Source: Breviolum minutum Mf 1.05b.01
Lineage: Eukaryota > Sar > Dinophyceae > Suessiales > Symbiodiniaceae
Length of the DNA: 64,000 nucleotides
Direction: 5' to 3'
Assembly: GCA_000507305.1 (NCBI GenBank)
Contig: DF240469.1
Coordinates: 53,175-117,174 of the forward strand
Part shown: positions 1 to 13,174 of the stretch, one piece after another
Position numbering within the stretch: the stretch's first letter is position 1
Layout: every line of letters starts with the position of its first letter
Notes under the pieces: generated by a model
Databases searched by the model: none
What the model was told of the DNA's origin: nothing
The model's input: only the letters and a program-made list of their open reading frames with translations
Position numbers and translations under genes: made by a program

Positions 1-751
1 TACATACACATAATCACAAGCAGTTTTTATTTGAGTCCGGTGGAACTAGATCGAACTCACCTACAAAGAGAATCTACAAATCGAATACAATTTCTGTAGT
101 TTAGTCAGATTATTGTCAGAGTCTGGTCCAGAAGTTTGACACAAGTTCATACAATTTCAGTTTACATGTATCAAACTGTATGAATATGACTACGTACTTT
201 TTTATATGTAAATATTGAGACTGGAAATAGAGAGACTGAGATAAGAGAAAGAAACTAATTAAGAGTTTGTGAGCCAAGAATATCATGTTGGAAAGACCTT
301 TCTTGATGCAGCATCTGAGGCATCCGCGAAGAGGTGCTAAGTAGCATGCAACCCCAATTGGCTGTCCATTTGGGAGGCGTCTCGGTTGGTTTTTTAGAGA
401 AAGTGGAAGATCTCGATTGATCAAATGTTTTTGGAAATGTTCCTCAAAATCAGAGCCAACTTCAAGTCAAGATTAAACAGCTGATATATATATATATATA
501 GATGATTACAGATGGCCTTACCAAAAACCGGGAGATAGACTGTGCTGTAGTCTGGTTGGGGCAACAATAACCAAAGCTTCGCCGGATTGTTGAAAAAAAA
601 GATGACTGCAGTAGAATTGTGAAGTATGTATCTCGGTATCTCGTAGCTAAGAATCCCCAAAAACAGTGTCAGAACTTGCTCCAGCGTCCTGATGCGGATA
701 GTATCTACGAAGTTCAGAAGCAGAATTTCCAAATGAAACGCCGGGGGGGCC

Positions 752-949
752 GTGTTGTCACAGGCATGGGCGGTGCCTTGGCCGCCATGGTCTTGCCTGC
801 CGCATCTGGATATCATGCGACAGGAACATCTCCGAAACTTGGACCATCAACCAGAGGAAACCTTTCAGCATCAACCAATGGTGAAAAACCGTTACACCAC
901 GCTGAGGAAACCGAGATTTGGAACCTCAAAAAAGACATTTGGAAGATGA
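752..949 (+). CDS. Candidate exon, unknown protein
   Basis: The open plus frame between these points encodes a hydrophilic stretch that looks coding (for example LDIMRQEHLRNLDHQPEETF). Two other frames overlap it, a 132-codon plus frame and a minus frame, so the strand is not certain. No family was recognised. No convincing acceptor or donor was fixed, so the ends are those of the open frame. The first 700 bases of the window hold nothing else I can support apart from a short (TA)n run at about 483-500. Confidence 0.2.
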   Translation: MLSQAWAVPWPPWSCLPHLDIMRQEHLRNLDHQPEETFQHQPMVKNRYTTLRKPRFGTSKKTFGR

Positions 950-2256
950 TTTTTCCTTTTTTTACCTTTTTTGCGGGGTGCATACTCTTCAGGTTTCATG
1001 CCACATTCCGGGATTGAATCATTGGATATTTAATGGTAGTAAAGCACCAATTTGTGAATCATCAATTCAGCTGGCCGACAAAAAAGTTAGGATGATATGA
1101 CATGTTTGAGGAAATTTTGGATAGACAATTGCAAAAAAAAATAGGATGGTGGACAAAAAAAGGAACCCTAAAGACGTTTATATAACATCTTCTAACTAGA
1201 CGATGGATGACAGAAGCTCACTCTGATAGACAGAAAGGGACACTCTTCATGGTTGATGAGCAATTATAAAGTGTAAGCAATTCCAGTTTTTGTTGTTGGA
1301 GTGTAGCTTTTTGATGGCTCCAAGAAATTAGTCCTTTTCCTCCCCAAGTTCGATGGGTGTCAACCCCGAATGGAATTGGCTGTTTCCAAGCGGAAAAAGC
1401 CCCAAACCACATATGTTTGAATAGGTTGTAAGAACTTCTAGGATATCATTGGAGTGTTCAGAGGCGATACCTGTGTGCAGTTGCATGCGGTAGTATGTTT
1501 TCTATCTGTTTGCCTATGTTTGGTCAGTTCACATTCAAGGACTCGTTTTGATATTTGGGTTCCAGGTTTGTGCTGTTTTTTACTCGGGTGTTGCTGCAAG
1601 CTTCATGTTTTTTGGCACAGTCTACAACTGCCATTGATGGGAGTATCCAAATGGAGAAAAAATCTGACTCACATCTTTCGCGGGGGAGAAGCTCTTGCAC
1701 GAAGCCGTGAAATTGTCCATAGAACGGTTTAAGGTCATTGTGTTTGGGGGTTGCGGGTTTTCCAGGAAGGTTTGATGTCATGATAATGTTGCCATGCTTC
1801 GTTACACTCTCATTTTTTGGGGGGAAGTTCTAGTAAACAAAATCAGAGTTTTTCGAACTTGAAATTAGAGATAGAATCATTCTGAATCACTGGAAGTGGC
1901 AGAAAAACCTGAAATTTTCAATCTTTAGAGACTTGGGGTTCCATTTTTTTTCGCCAAGGAAATTGTGCCCAGCAAATGATGCGCCAGCTTTGAATCCAGA
2001 AGACTGGCCAGCGCTCCTTGGACAACATCACTGACAGAACAACCAAGTCATGCATAAATAGGCAGCTGGTTTGTAATGCTGAAAAATTCTGGTTCATGAA
2101 GTCTTATTGGTTGATTTTAGATAAGTAGTTGACGTAGATAAGCGATGATAAGCTGTAAAAGAGGATGAAAAGTCTCACTACTCCAACGGATTGGTGACAA
2201 CACTTCAACGCAAATCATCAACTTTCACTCGTGTTGGGTTCATCTCCAAGACGAGG

Positions 2257-2676
2257 TTAGTGCCAGCACCAAAGGCAAAAGCAGCAGTGAAGAGGGCCTA
2301 AGGTTTCATCATCGATAAGTTGATCATTGACAGCGACCCCAAATTCCGAATGAGTTGATGAGTTTGGAAAGTTCTGGAAAAACCTGCGGATTTTAGATGA
2401 AACTGATTGATTTTTTCCCAGAGGGTTTGGGGCACTGAAAATGTCCGACAATTTCCAGGCGTCGGAGCACATTGTTTTCCAGTGTTTAATGAGGCCTTTT
2501 TTAAGATTAATGTAGATCAGGGAGGTGGCGGAGAGCAGAATGTGAACGATGTGAATGAGATCCATGGATCCAAATCGACTCGTTAGAATTGGATATACAA
2601 TGTACGGATACAATGGATAGAGATGCATCATGTTGTGCACATAGAGATATTCATCCGGTGGGTTCCCCGGATTCAC
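2257..2676 (-). CDS. Candidate membrane-protein ORF, unknown
   Basis: This is a minus-strand frame of 139 codons. It has one strongly hydrophobic segment (DLIHIVHILLSATSLIYINL), which could be a membrane helix, followed by a basic, polar tail. The composition looks like protein rather than random translation, but no family was recognised. The first codon in the frame is GTG and lies just inside an AG, so this may be an internal exon and not a true start. From 1100 to 2250 I see no supported gene. Confidence 0.3.
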   Translation of the reverse strand: MNPGNPPDEYLYVHNMMHLYPLYPYIVYPILTSRFGSMDLIHIVHILLSATSLIYINLKKGLIKHWKTMCSDAWKLSDIFSAPNPLGKNQSVSSKIRRFFQNFPNSSTHSEFGVAVNDQLIDDETLGPLHCCFCLWCWH

Positions 2677-3405
2677 AAGGCATCACCTGCCCCGATTTCT
2701 GACCTGCTCCTCCCACCTAACTCACCCGCGGAATGGCCCAGCCTTTGGACCGGTTTCGACTCGTTTCAGGGTCCGGTTTCATGGGATGGTGCCCGTTTCA
2801 CGTGCACGAGACTCTATTGCCATATGCTTGCAAGATCAGTTGTGTAAGGAAAAAGAGGGGAATTTGTGGAAATGGCTCGGGTTGCATCCCTACCCCCCCC
2901 AAAAAAAAAAGATACTGGTATGTAAAAAACTACAATTTCTAATCAATATATCTATCAGAATAAAGTTGATAATATAAGCAACGTTTTTTACCTTCTCCAT
3001 TTTTTGATGTTTCATTGTTTGGGAAAACTTGATAGGCACAGTCAATTATATACTGCACCATGCGTTTTGCGAGTTCTATATATGCATTGCAAGAGCCAAT
3101 ATTGAAACAGTTGTCAACCTTATCTGAAAGATGGGTGCGAGAGATACAACAATACTTTGCCACCTTCATTGGTTGATATGTTCAAAAAGTATCCGCATAT
3201 TCATTTACCTTTGTTGAAATAAAAGATACCACCTTAATTTTTGTAATCTTTTCGATAAAGAGCATTCATTTAGTGTACCTTTATCAAAAAAAGCAAATGG
3301 TAGTAGACAGAACAACTCTTTGCCACATTGGCACATTGGCTAATTGGTGAAATTTGGGGATTCCATGAAGATCGAGGACAAATCTCACTGGCAAAGCCCT
3401 GCCAG

Positions 3406-6400
3406 GATGCCTTCAGATTGCTTCCCAATGCGACAGAGCTGGGACCAATAGGCCCGAATGTCTTGCGGATGCCTGAGAGATTCGGTATTCAAACTGTGAA
3501 TATTTGTTTGTTCTCAAATGAAAAGATTCCATTCCAATGATTTCAAAAGATGTGCATGCATACATACATACATACATACATACATACATACATACATACA
3601 TACATACATACATACATACATACATACATACATACATACATACATACACACATACACACATACACACATACACACATACACACATACACACATACACACA
3701 TACACACATACACACATACATACATACATACATACATACATACATACATTCATACATTCATACATTCATACATTCATACATTCATACATTCATACATTCA
3801 TACATTCATACATTCATACATTCATACATTCATACATTCATACATTCATACATACATACATACATACATACATAGTAACGTTAGAATACATCAGACATCA
3901 GAAGCCGCCCAAGACACCATGATCCCATAGGTAAGGAATCCACGTCGCAAGAGGTGAGCCATCTGCGTCTCTTCAAACTGCTGTGCTGTATCTTGAGAGC
4001 AAGGTCAGATCCGAGTTACGCAAAGCTATGCAAGACTAAGGTGGTTTGATGGTTTGGAATCTTTTAGAACAGATGTATTTCATTCATTTCCATTCTGTAG
4101 CCCTACTTTGGCGGATGTGTCCATTTGACTGTTTTTCACTGATGTGTCAAGTGGATTGATCTGGTGTGTAAGGATAGCTCCCATGCCAGTTTGCCTTCTT
4201 CACTACCACGTCATGGATCTTCCCGTACCAATTCTGTAGGGTTCCACGACCTTCACAGGCTTTGTTGCGCGACAATACAGTTGGGAGCTCGCAAAGCTGT
4301 TTGGAGTTTGTCTTGAAGCATGCTGCAACGCCACTTGGATGTTGGAATCCGGGAGAAAAATAACATCATCTCTGAAAATACAATGGAAACAGCCGGCGTC
4401 ATTGTGATTCTTACTATGTGGGCGCTCAAGATGGTATTCTGGCACGGCAGGAACTGACTAATGGTGCTGTTGTTGAGTCTGATGAACAAGATTTCCGTTC
4501 TGCTTTGTGTTTGAACTCACTAAATGCCCTTGAGTGTTTGAGTTATTATTGGAGCCCAATTGATTTTATATGGCGCCCGCTGGCCCAACATAGCCCACCG
4601 TGATCCTAAAGATGGCTTGCTGGGAACGTAGATACCCGAGCGCAGGTGGTGTTTTATATTATTTAATGTACAAGGCAAGGTACAAAATGGTAAGAAGGAG
4701 GTATAAGTGAGATCAAGCCGTCAAAGGGATCTCACAGGCGAGCACTGCTTGGATGTCGCAAGTCTTGATGACTATAGATTTTAATAGTCTTTTAAATTTA
4801 ATACCATACGATCAAGGATTTCACGTTTCCTGGGAACCTTTTCAGTTGAATCCTTAAAACTGGAAAAATGGGGGAAGTGGGGACACTTTCCATCCACCAT
4901 CCAACGGGCCTCCAAGACTCCCATCTTGGTGGGCTGCCAGAGTCATGTGGGCACTAAGCTCCTTACAGGCGAAGGGTGAGAAGGGTGAGAAGGTGACAGG
5001 ATGCTATCGATAGATGTGTGTGTACATGTTATCTATATTATATCTATATAATATATAGAAAAGATTAAAATTAGGGAACCTCAGAATGGTTGGTTTCCTC
5101 AGATGATTTGTAGAAAATGAACATATTGCAGACTTTTTCTGAATTCATCATCTAGTTTCATGTCTATCCTTTTGAATACATGATTGGTATATTGAATATT
5201 GGTTGTTTCAAAATGAGGGTACCAGTAAGATGTACTGGAAACTGGAAACTGGAAACACCTATGATTTCCATCCCAAAACGCCGGGACCCTCATGGTCCCC
5301 TGAATTGGCTGAATCGCCTGACAGCTCGGGTTTTCCTTGGAGGTGGATTCTTCAACATTCACGTTGCGGCTGGAGCAGTGTCAATGCTACTACTTCTGCG
5401 AGGTGGACAAGGGAAAGATCCATCGAAAACATGATAGTGGTATGATAGTGAGGATAGTAGTCAGGATAATCAGATCTCAAGATGAGGAAAGATATGGAAA
5501 GATTGAAATAGATAGATCTGGTATGGTGGATAAAGGTGGGTAAGCTTCTAGAATCTTCTAGATTACATGAAGAGCTGGCATTCCGCCAACGACAAATAAG
5601 GAAGGAAAGGTGCACGTAGGTGACAAAAATGATATCGTCATCCAGGTGGCATTGTTTTCAGGTTTGGACGAGGCTTTAAGGCACGGTAGATTCATTGAAC
5701 AGATTTCCACTTGTCAAGGGAAGTGAGAGAACTTCAGCGCAAATCATAATTTTGACATGCAGAAAGGTGCTGATCTTGCAAACGTTGAGGCTTGAGACTA
5801 AGCCTTACCAGGAAATGTTCTTTTCTTAGCAGATTGGTTCCCAAAAGCCAACAGGTTTCAAATGACCAACCGGAATGATCCCATGAACCAAATTTGTTGA
5901 AAGGCGAGCGAAGTTGAAGAACTTTTGAGGTGCTGGGAGTTTGCTGTAACCCCAACTTTTGAACATCAAGAAGCCTTCAGATCTCCTTTGGATGTGCGTA
6001 AATGTCATGTATTTTGTTTGACCTTATAGACACCGTTGACCTCGCCAGGCTGCTTCCGGTTCTTCCACTGGACTGCTCAACATCTCTCGACATAGCTGGG
6101 AAAACAGCCCAAGTCTTTGAGTCAGCCTTGGAGAATGGTCGCCTTTCACTGAAACAAGGTGCCAGTTGTTTCATGGAGAAATGGCAAGTCCTTGAGTAGG
6201 ATCCTGGGTGATCAGAGTGCACGAAAATTATGCAAATGGACATCCAACATTGGGAGGAAAGTGACAAATTGTTGATGCTTAAGTGAAAGAGCTTCTGATA
6301 CTGGGGGAAGGCACTACTCAAATAATGCAAGGAGTCTAAAACCGCAAGTGTAGGACAAACTAGCTTCGATCTATTTCCACTGACATCTAATCCTGTGGCT

Positions 6401-7226
6401 CAAAAGGTTCCCTTCAGCTAAGCAAACGATTTTTCGTGTACATGCAATGTTCATGCTGCCTAGTGTGGTATTGTTTACAAATTCATGCAGTACATATAGA
6501 ATATATATTTATTTATACACATATCATTTAACGGTACATATAAGTTAAGAAGGCCGGTGACATGTGAAATTTCCTACGGTAATGCTAGCTATCTAGATGG
6601 TGGAGTGCACACAAAGTAGGAAAAAGGGTAGCTGAGGATGGAAAGCGTCTTATGGATTCGTATAGATTTAGACCTGCAAAAGCTGAGGTGCACATGGGAT
6701 CTTGTCCCTCGCACTGATGTCTAGTTCCACAAGCAATGCTTGGGCAAGTGTCACTTCAGATTCTTGGTGCTGTTTGTTATGGAGATTTGAGAAATGGAAC
6801 ACTCCACAAACTTCACGACTTTTTACGTATTTTTACATACTTTGACTGACTTGTGAAATTGAAAAGGGTTGTATGAAGTCTTGATAACTGATAAACTTGG
6901 TCAAATAGAGGGGGTGTTTTTTGACGCCTCCCAAGCCAGCTGGGATTGTCAGCGAATGATTTCCTGAGCCGCGTTGAAAACACTATATTCAATAAAGATT
7001 GGACCCCAAGAATAAGCGAGGGGGATTTTGATTTAAGCCCACACACCAACACCGACGAAAAAAGTCGCAGCACCACAGACAAACTTTCTACCCTATTTCC
7101 ATCATATCTCGGTGAGATTCGATCATTTTATCATGTCTCCGTTTGTGGGGCCCAGGATCTTCAACAGCTGCCATCAACATCACTCATGCAACTGTCTTTG
7201 GCGGCCCTTTTGGAGGCTACTGGTAG
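3406..7226 (+). CDS. Multi-exon gene candidate, unknown product
   Basis: Five to six plus-strand exons appear to end at a TAG. They are 3406-3484 (AG before, GT after), 4356-4450 (contains a hydrophobic helix-like run AGVIVILTMWALKMVF; donor would be GA), 5343-5436 (Cys-rich, TLRLEQCQCYYFCEVDKGK), 6030-6158 (DLARLLPVLPLDCSTSLDIA), 6953-7111 and 7156-7226. The last two join in phase across a 44-nt GT-AG intron and end in FGGPFGGYW-stop. Not all neighbouring exons agree in phase, so exons are missing or this is more than one gene. A long CATA microsatellite (3557-3874) sits inside the first intron. No family was recognised. Confidence 0.35.
3557..3874. repeat. CATA/CATACACA/CATACATT microsatellite
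   Basis: About 318 bp of tetranucleotide repeat in five blocks: CATA units, then an 8-bp CATACACA unit, then CATA, then an 8-bp CATACATT unit, then CATA again. All six frames stay open through it (IHTY-type and MYVC-type peptides). These ORFs are a by-product of the repeat and are not genes. Confidence 0.97.
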
Positions 7227-7681
7227 TTGATCTGATTGGAGCAGGTCATGGTTCGAATATGTTCGAATTATAATGTGAGTATGGGAATTGATGCATCACT
7301 ATCATTGGAAAAGTATTGTTTTTCCCACTTTTTTTCCCATTTGCGTGTTTGAAAGCGTTGGATTTACCGAAAAAACCCACGGCTGCCAACTCATTCAGGC
7401 AGGAAGCGAAGGCAAGTGGGTGACGGGTCCAGGTTTGAGACTACACCATGTAGTCAACCTTCCACAGCACATGGTGATGTTGGTTTGCTATAGGTCAGTA
7501 AGATGATGTAAGATCAGTTTTCAGGCATGTTTGAGTAGTGCTGAGCTACAAACCTAAATGTTGTTGTTGCACTATGAACTCAACCTTGTTGAGTTCAAGA
7601 TGTTGGTTGCATCCCCAACCATAGTTATGTGCTCTTCCTGTTTGAAATCCTGAGTTTTGGGGCAGCACACCAAACGATCAG

Positions 7682-9159
7682 TGGTCAATTCGGATGACCA
7701 TTTTCCGTCAGGGACGGATTCCTTCGATTTGACGCGTTTACATCAGCTTCTGACAGAGATGCCAAAGGAAACAGGTACCGGGGCTAAAGATCTTGGCATG
7801 GAGTCCAATCAAGGAACAAAATGCAATGATGATATGTTGATAGTATCTTATGATATATGGATACATACTAATGTATGCATATATATATATATGTGCACAT
7901 ATTATGTATATACTATAACTCGTCAATCCAGTTGGAGGTGCATGTTCACTGAAGATATTTCCTAACAAATAACAAGGGCTGGACAGCTCGTGTGCCGTTA
8001 GCCTTTAGCTGTAGCAGATTTTTGTTGTACAGGAAGATGTCATATATTCCAACTATTTTTACAAAAACGATCGGACTCGTACAGATGCGAATCATCTTCC
8101 AAAAGACCACCGGCCCTTTAGATGGCTACCAGGAGTTGGAGCTTTACAGACCGACCGAAAACGCATCTAGATGTGGGAGCCATATTAGTACTTAGCCAAT
8201 GTTAGCTATGGGACGTATGGGTCGACTCACTTCCGCCCAAATGACCCATCAAGGCGGAGCAAACCACATGCTCCTGCAGCTACTCGAGGCGAGATGTTGG
8301 ATAGTAACAATGTGAATGTGTGGCATTCGCAGTTTTTGGTTGGCACCCAAAAGGAATACACTGGAATACATCTTTGGATTCTGAATCATGGTTTGTTTAT
8401 TAAGATGTTATCGGGGGTCCATGTGGAAGCTCTTATAGCAAATGCTCACATGTTGACTTAAATGTTGTCTCGTTGTTGATCAAGTACTAAGACTTTGACT
8501 GCCACACATTGAGCGTCTTCCCCATGATGGACCATGATTCTTGTGTCGTATCTTGTCTCGATGGCTGATATCAGAGCAAAGAGTAGGATGTTACAGCCCC
8601 AATTTCATGGCCTAGAGCCCAGAGATTTCAGACCATCGCACCAACTTCGAGTTTATGTGCTTAATCGCCTAGCTGTTTGGAGGGTCAATCATTTGAGCTT
8701 CAAATAGGCGATTCGTGATGTCTCACTTCAAGCGTCACTTCCTGGTAGCGAGGCCATCTTCAGCAAGCTACAGGTTCCCTGGCCTGCAGCACAACCCAAG
8801 GCAGGGTGGTGTCGTATATGCTAATGATTGTAGCGGGGATGTTGAAATACACCCCCATGTGGCCATTATATGACCCAGGTTTACAAGTACCTCGCACTAT
8901 GATTTTTCTTTGAGCTGCAATGCAGTGTCAAATTGGCATCCAAAGGCCTCAGATGTTTGAAGCCAAGGATGCGTTTTTGTCTACCTCAAGAAAAGGAGAG
9001 TATAGACGTGTAATGATGATTGAGTCGTACAAGACACATGGTGAATGCTCAAGATGTTCTCCAGCTCGGGTTCTGTTTACGGCATATAGAGATCAAGTTG
9101 TAGAAGCTAAATTAGGGACAGCATCCCAATGTAAATGCAGCAAAACAAAGGCCATATGA
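7682..9159 (+). CDS. Multi-exon gene candidate, unknown product
   Basis: Four plus-strand exons have plausible borders. They are 7682-7774 (FPSGTDSFDLTRLHQLLTEM; donor G^GTACC), 8033-8132 (EDVIYSNYFYKNDRTRTDAN; acceptor after TGTACAG), 8733-8773 (GSEAIFSKLQ; CAG^GTTCCC) and 8926 onwards, open to a stop at 9159 (QRPQMFEAKDAFLSTSRKGE). The last three agree in phase (1 to 2, then 0 to 0) if the second exon uses a GA donor. The first does not join the second in phase, so at least one exon is missing. In exon 8033-8132 three frames are open; the chosen one is the most protein-like. Product unknown. Confidence 0.3.
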
Positions 9160-9741
9160 AACTGTATGAGGAAAGTACAAAATTAAGCTGCAAAAACCTG
9201 CTGAAGATTTGACTCATCAGAGAATCACATATAGTGCCTAGTGGTACCTACAAGCATGTTTGGCCCTCGGCGGTTGCAGGCGGGTTCTATTGATGCTCCT
9301 TAGCAGACGTTACTGTTGCTAACCTACTCGCAAATGGATGATGGGTCTGGCATTGAGAGTTCTCCAATCTTTTTCATTGAAACGTGATTCGTGAAATTAC
9401 ATCACAAAAACTCCAAAATATCTCTGCTCCCTTTGGGATAAACTGATTAAGGCGTGCTTTTTAATTTTTTTGGGGGTGTCTAAGGATCATTCCCCGAGCT
9501 GGCTCATTGCAGCTGAGGCTTTCGGTTTTATGCAGAGGGTTGGTTTTTTTCAGGGTCGAGACTGATTCCTTTCTGAAGCAACAATTTCTCTATAAGATGA
9601 TGATTCAGATGATGATATATGATAATATATGATTCATGCTGTTAAATTATTTTTCCTGACACTTGCTTTATGTTTTATTGAACTGAAGAACCTGGAATCG
9701 GTCGATCTGCTTTGTAGAAGCTATTAGACCACCCTAGTCCG

Positions 9742-9963
9742 TTGGATCCCCGTAGTGGATGTAGTGAGTCGAAGGGTGATTCAAGGGAGGCCTCGGACCC
9801 TGGTTCCATGGTTCCATCATCCACCCCTTTGCCAACACCGCAAGAACTTCCCCATGTGGAACCAAAATGTCCAGCTTTTAAACTTCAAAGCCAAAAAAAG
9901 GAGGTTCCCTTAGAGATTTTGTTGGAGATCATACATACTATAGTAATCTCATGTAATCTCTAG
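9742..9963 (+). CDS. Candidate exon, disordered protein
   Basis: The plus frame encodes a Ser/Pro-rich, low-complexity stretch (for example SMVPSSTPLPTPQELPHVEP), typical of a disordered linker. The N-terminal half looks coding and the end runs into intron-like sequence. I could not fix its splice sites. From 9964 to 10200 I see nothing. Confidence 0.2.
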   Translation: MDPRSGCSESKGDSREASDPGSMVPSSTPLPTPQELPHVEPKCPAFKLQSQKKEVPLEILLEIIHTIVISCNL

Positions 9964-10180
9964 TGTTGGCGAAACAGATTTCTTGAGCACAGCGTGGTTA
10001 CGTGTCTACCTACCGGCCGTACGGTATGTCAGGATCCAAGTTTGAGGTTCCCAACCAATTCGACTCAAACAGTTTTCTTCGAAGATTTTTTGGCATGTAA
10101 AATTTGGCTAGTACATTGTTAGTACATGTTAGTACATTGTTATTATTAAATACTCAAAGTTGTTCCCTTTTCAAAAAATT

Positions 10181-10456
10181 TCAAACCTGACCATACAAAG
10201 AAAACTTGGAGGTACGACCCACTTTCCACTGCGATTTGCTGGTTTCAGGCCTCCCGAAGGACGCACGCATGGCTTTGGTCACCTGAACAGCATCAATACC
10301 TGAATGACACTGTGGAGGAGATGATTTTGTCCCAACAAACAGAGAAAAAACAACGCCAAACTTTGCCCAGGTTACTTTTGAAGGATCCAGGCTTGGTGGT
10401 GAAGGTTCTTGCCAGTTGTCAGTAAGAGAGTTGTTGTGCAAGTCATAAGGGTCCAT
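10181..10456. other. Exon-like block, strand unresolved
   Basis: Long frames are open on both strands. Plus, from the AG at 10200, reads HQYLNDTVEEMILSQQTEKK with a TAA near 10424. Minus reads 91 codons including NWQEPSPPSLDPSKVTWAKF. Both have protein-like composition, so by eye I cannot say which is coding. One of them probably is. No other supported gene was seen from 10457 to 12427; the minus ORFs near 10671-11080 and the plus ORFs near 11050-11480 are unconvincing. Confidence 0.25.
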
Positions 10457-12427
10457 CTATGTAGATTGAAATTAAATCACATGATGTGGTGTTGGATGCA
10501 GTGCATAGCCGCATAGCCAGCTCAGTGTGACTGTGTAACGATTCAAGATTTAGCATTCGCAGTTTCCAGATCTCGAGTCTCGCATGATCCGTATGATGTC
10601 GAAGCAAGAAGCTACGAGACTGTTGAAAGGTGCCAAGTTATTAAGATGATTAAGGGTGTACGAGCTGCACTTATGAACTTATGACTTTGGCTTTCAACAT
10701 GCAAAATACGTTTTCTCTTTGACGAGTGCTGGATCGAGGCCCTGTGAAGACTCTGTCTCCAAGGACGTTGAGCGTGTTAAATACAGCACGCAGACGTCTT
10801 GAAGACTTGCTGCTGGAGAAAACAAGTGATACCGATGCGTAGAATTTTAGGCCTGCCACGGGGTTTTTGACGCTCCACCGTCACCAAAGTCTTTTTTCTG
10901 CAACCCTTTCTGTGGCTTTTTGGTTCTGTTACTTTCCTTTCTAAGTGTCAGGATTTTTCTGTAGCTCGGAAGTTTCTCAACCAAACGTCCTTTGAGAATA
11001 TGTTTGCAGCTTCCACTATCAAGTCTTCCGAGCCTCCGGAACCTCCGTGGTCCGTAAGGTTTGGGCGTTGATAAAATCAAAGTGCATCCGAGGTCAGTGG
11101 AAAGAAGGTGCGCGTGCGCCCTGCCAAACAGGTGGGATCACAGTCTCTTTATGTGGTTGGTTGATGCCGAATGGTGGTAGCAAATCAGAAAACCATCGAG
11201 CCATATCCAGCCCTAGGTACTGTCAAGATTGAAAAGCTTGAATGTTGAGGGCAAATTTCAAGATCACCCACCACACAACAAGCAAGAGCAATGGGTTCCT
11301 GGTGTTTCTGGTGTCTTACCTGCGATATTTAATGCATTTAAAGGAGCCAGTTCATAAGGAGCCTTTTGGATCGCCGGATCTGCCGAAAGCGAGCCGTCAT
11401 TTTATGGCTATGCGGCTATGCGCCATTTTTGCAGTTCATTTTTTGCACCTGAAAATCAAGCCCTGGAAACGTGATATCCATTGATATTGTGATGTTCACT
11501 GGTATGTTCTTATATTCTCGACCTCCTTGGGAGGGCTCCAGATCAAATTGACTTGGGCTGTATTGGAGTCATCCTCAAACTCTTCGCTGTCAGGTGCAGC
11601 CACAAGTTGTCATGGAATTGGATGACGACTAAACGCTGGGTGTCAAAGGATGCTGCTGTGTTAGGGTTTGTTGGCATGAGAGTTCATGTATCTCCATGAC
11701 AAGTTTTCATGGACCCAATCGACAGGGTGGATTACGGTCCTCCAAAAAGAGTAATTATACCGTTTGAAATGAGATGCAGTAGAATCAATAGAATTATAGC
11801 TGGATTGCATGTAGTGCTCCTAAGCAGTGCGGCTTTTGGTGAGTGAGATTCAGCCTGATTTGGCTGACGTCGCAGTTGGAAGCAGTGCAGAAATTGAATG
11901 GATCACACCATGTCGTTTTACTATTAGAATTTGTTGAATAGATGAACAGAAACTTTCGAATACAACTAAGTCGGGTGTCAAGTTTCTAGATAACCAGGCC
12001 ACTTCCAAGACCACTTCTACATTTTTATTTGTGGATCGGAATTTTTTTGGTTTATTTGTACAGGTCGTTTTTGTGAGGTCCTTCAGACCATGCCGGTGTT
12101 GACGTGATTTCTCCTCAAAGGTAAGAATCTCATGGCTGCATGTGGATGGTTTCGCCATCAACTTATTTCAATTGGATGATATTAGTACCTAGATACTTGG
12201 TATATCTTGTTCTTGGTCTTGATGTCCATGACTTTTGACTCATGAATCTTTTATCCCTTATGTTATCGAAGCTTCAGCCTCAAGAAAATATCATTCGTTT
12301 CCGGGGACCTTCACCGTTTCTCTAGCATGGAGAAGGCGTGCTGAGCTGTTTGGAGATGGAAACATGTGTGGTTGTTGTGGACAAGATGTCAAAAGCAACG
12401 TTTTCGAAGGTTGTTTTAGTCCTGGAC

Positions 12428-12531
12428 CTAGCTTTGGGCAACGCCAATGTATTTAAAGTTGGTTTTCTTAGTGATGTCATCGGTGTGGTAGATTCCAGTA
12501 CCAACTTGGTACCAGGGCTGTGGGCCGGATC
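12428..12531 (-). CDS. Candidate last exon, unknown protein
   Basis: A minus-strand exon after CAGCTTCAG reads SGPQPWYQVGTGIYHTDDIT, then about 14 more residues, to a TAG. The composition is very protein-like. Two competing frames (a longer minus frame reading on to 12322 and a plus frame) are also open here, so the call is moderate. It lies downstream of the minus gene at 13175-13981 and could belong to it or to a separate gene. Family not recognised. Confidence 0.35.
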
Positions 12532-13174
12532 CTGAAGCTGTTGAAGCTTGCCGAAGTCATTCAAGGATAGGAGGAAATCAAATATGGACAGCAGGAGGTA
12601 CACTCACACTCGGGAGTAGGTATTTGTATAAGTGTTGGCCGTTGTCAGAAATCGCCAGCCAGTGAATAAACTGGTCACACTTGAAATCATGGCAACCAGA
12701 TGGATGTCAAAAAGTGATGTGCAGATGATGGACTGGCGCATGATTCAGCATAGGCACGTTTCAATCTCTTCCCAGCCAAGTGAATGGTATACTGACTCCA
12801 TTCCGTCAGGGCTCGATGAGAACTCTGATGTGGGAGTCCGACCTGTTGATGTCAAGCCATTCCTGATTGAACCAGTTTTGCGGAAGGGTTGAATATGAAG
12901 CTATTGCCTTGGAAGAAACATTTCAAACCTCCACTGTTTAATATGGGTATGGTTTGAAGCTTTTGATATGGTGATGATTCCAACTGCTCTTAACGATCAG
13001 ACTGAGGATATTGGTACACCATGATGCATGTTCATATATTGGATGTTTCAAGACACCACCATTTGAGCAAGAACATCATCCGATTCTGGTCAGCCCGGGG
13101 ATATCAGATAAAAGAAACACATCCATGAACAGCGAGTGACTATTTAAAGGTCTCCGACCCGGATGCACCTTTCT

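Noticed and set aside
3413-3930. Long ORFs on both strands made of IHTY or MYVC repeats
   Set aside because: They are translations of the CATA-type microsatellite; every frame is open because the repeat has no stop codon.
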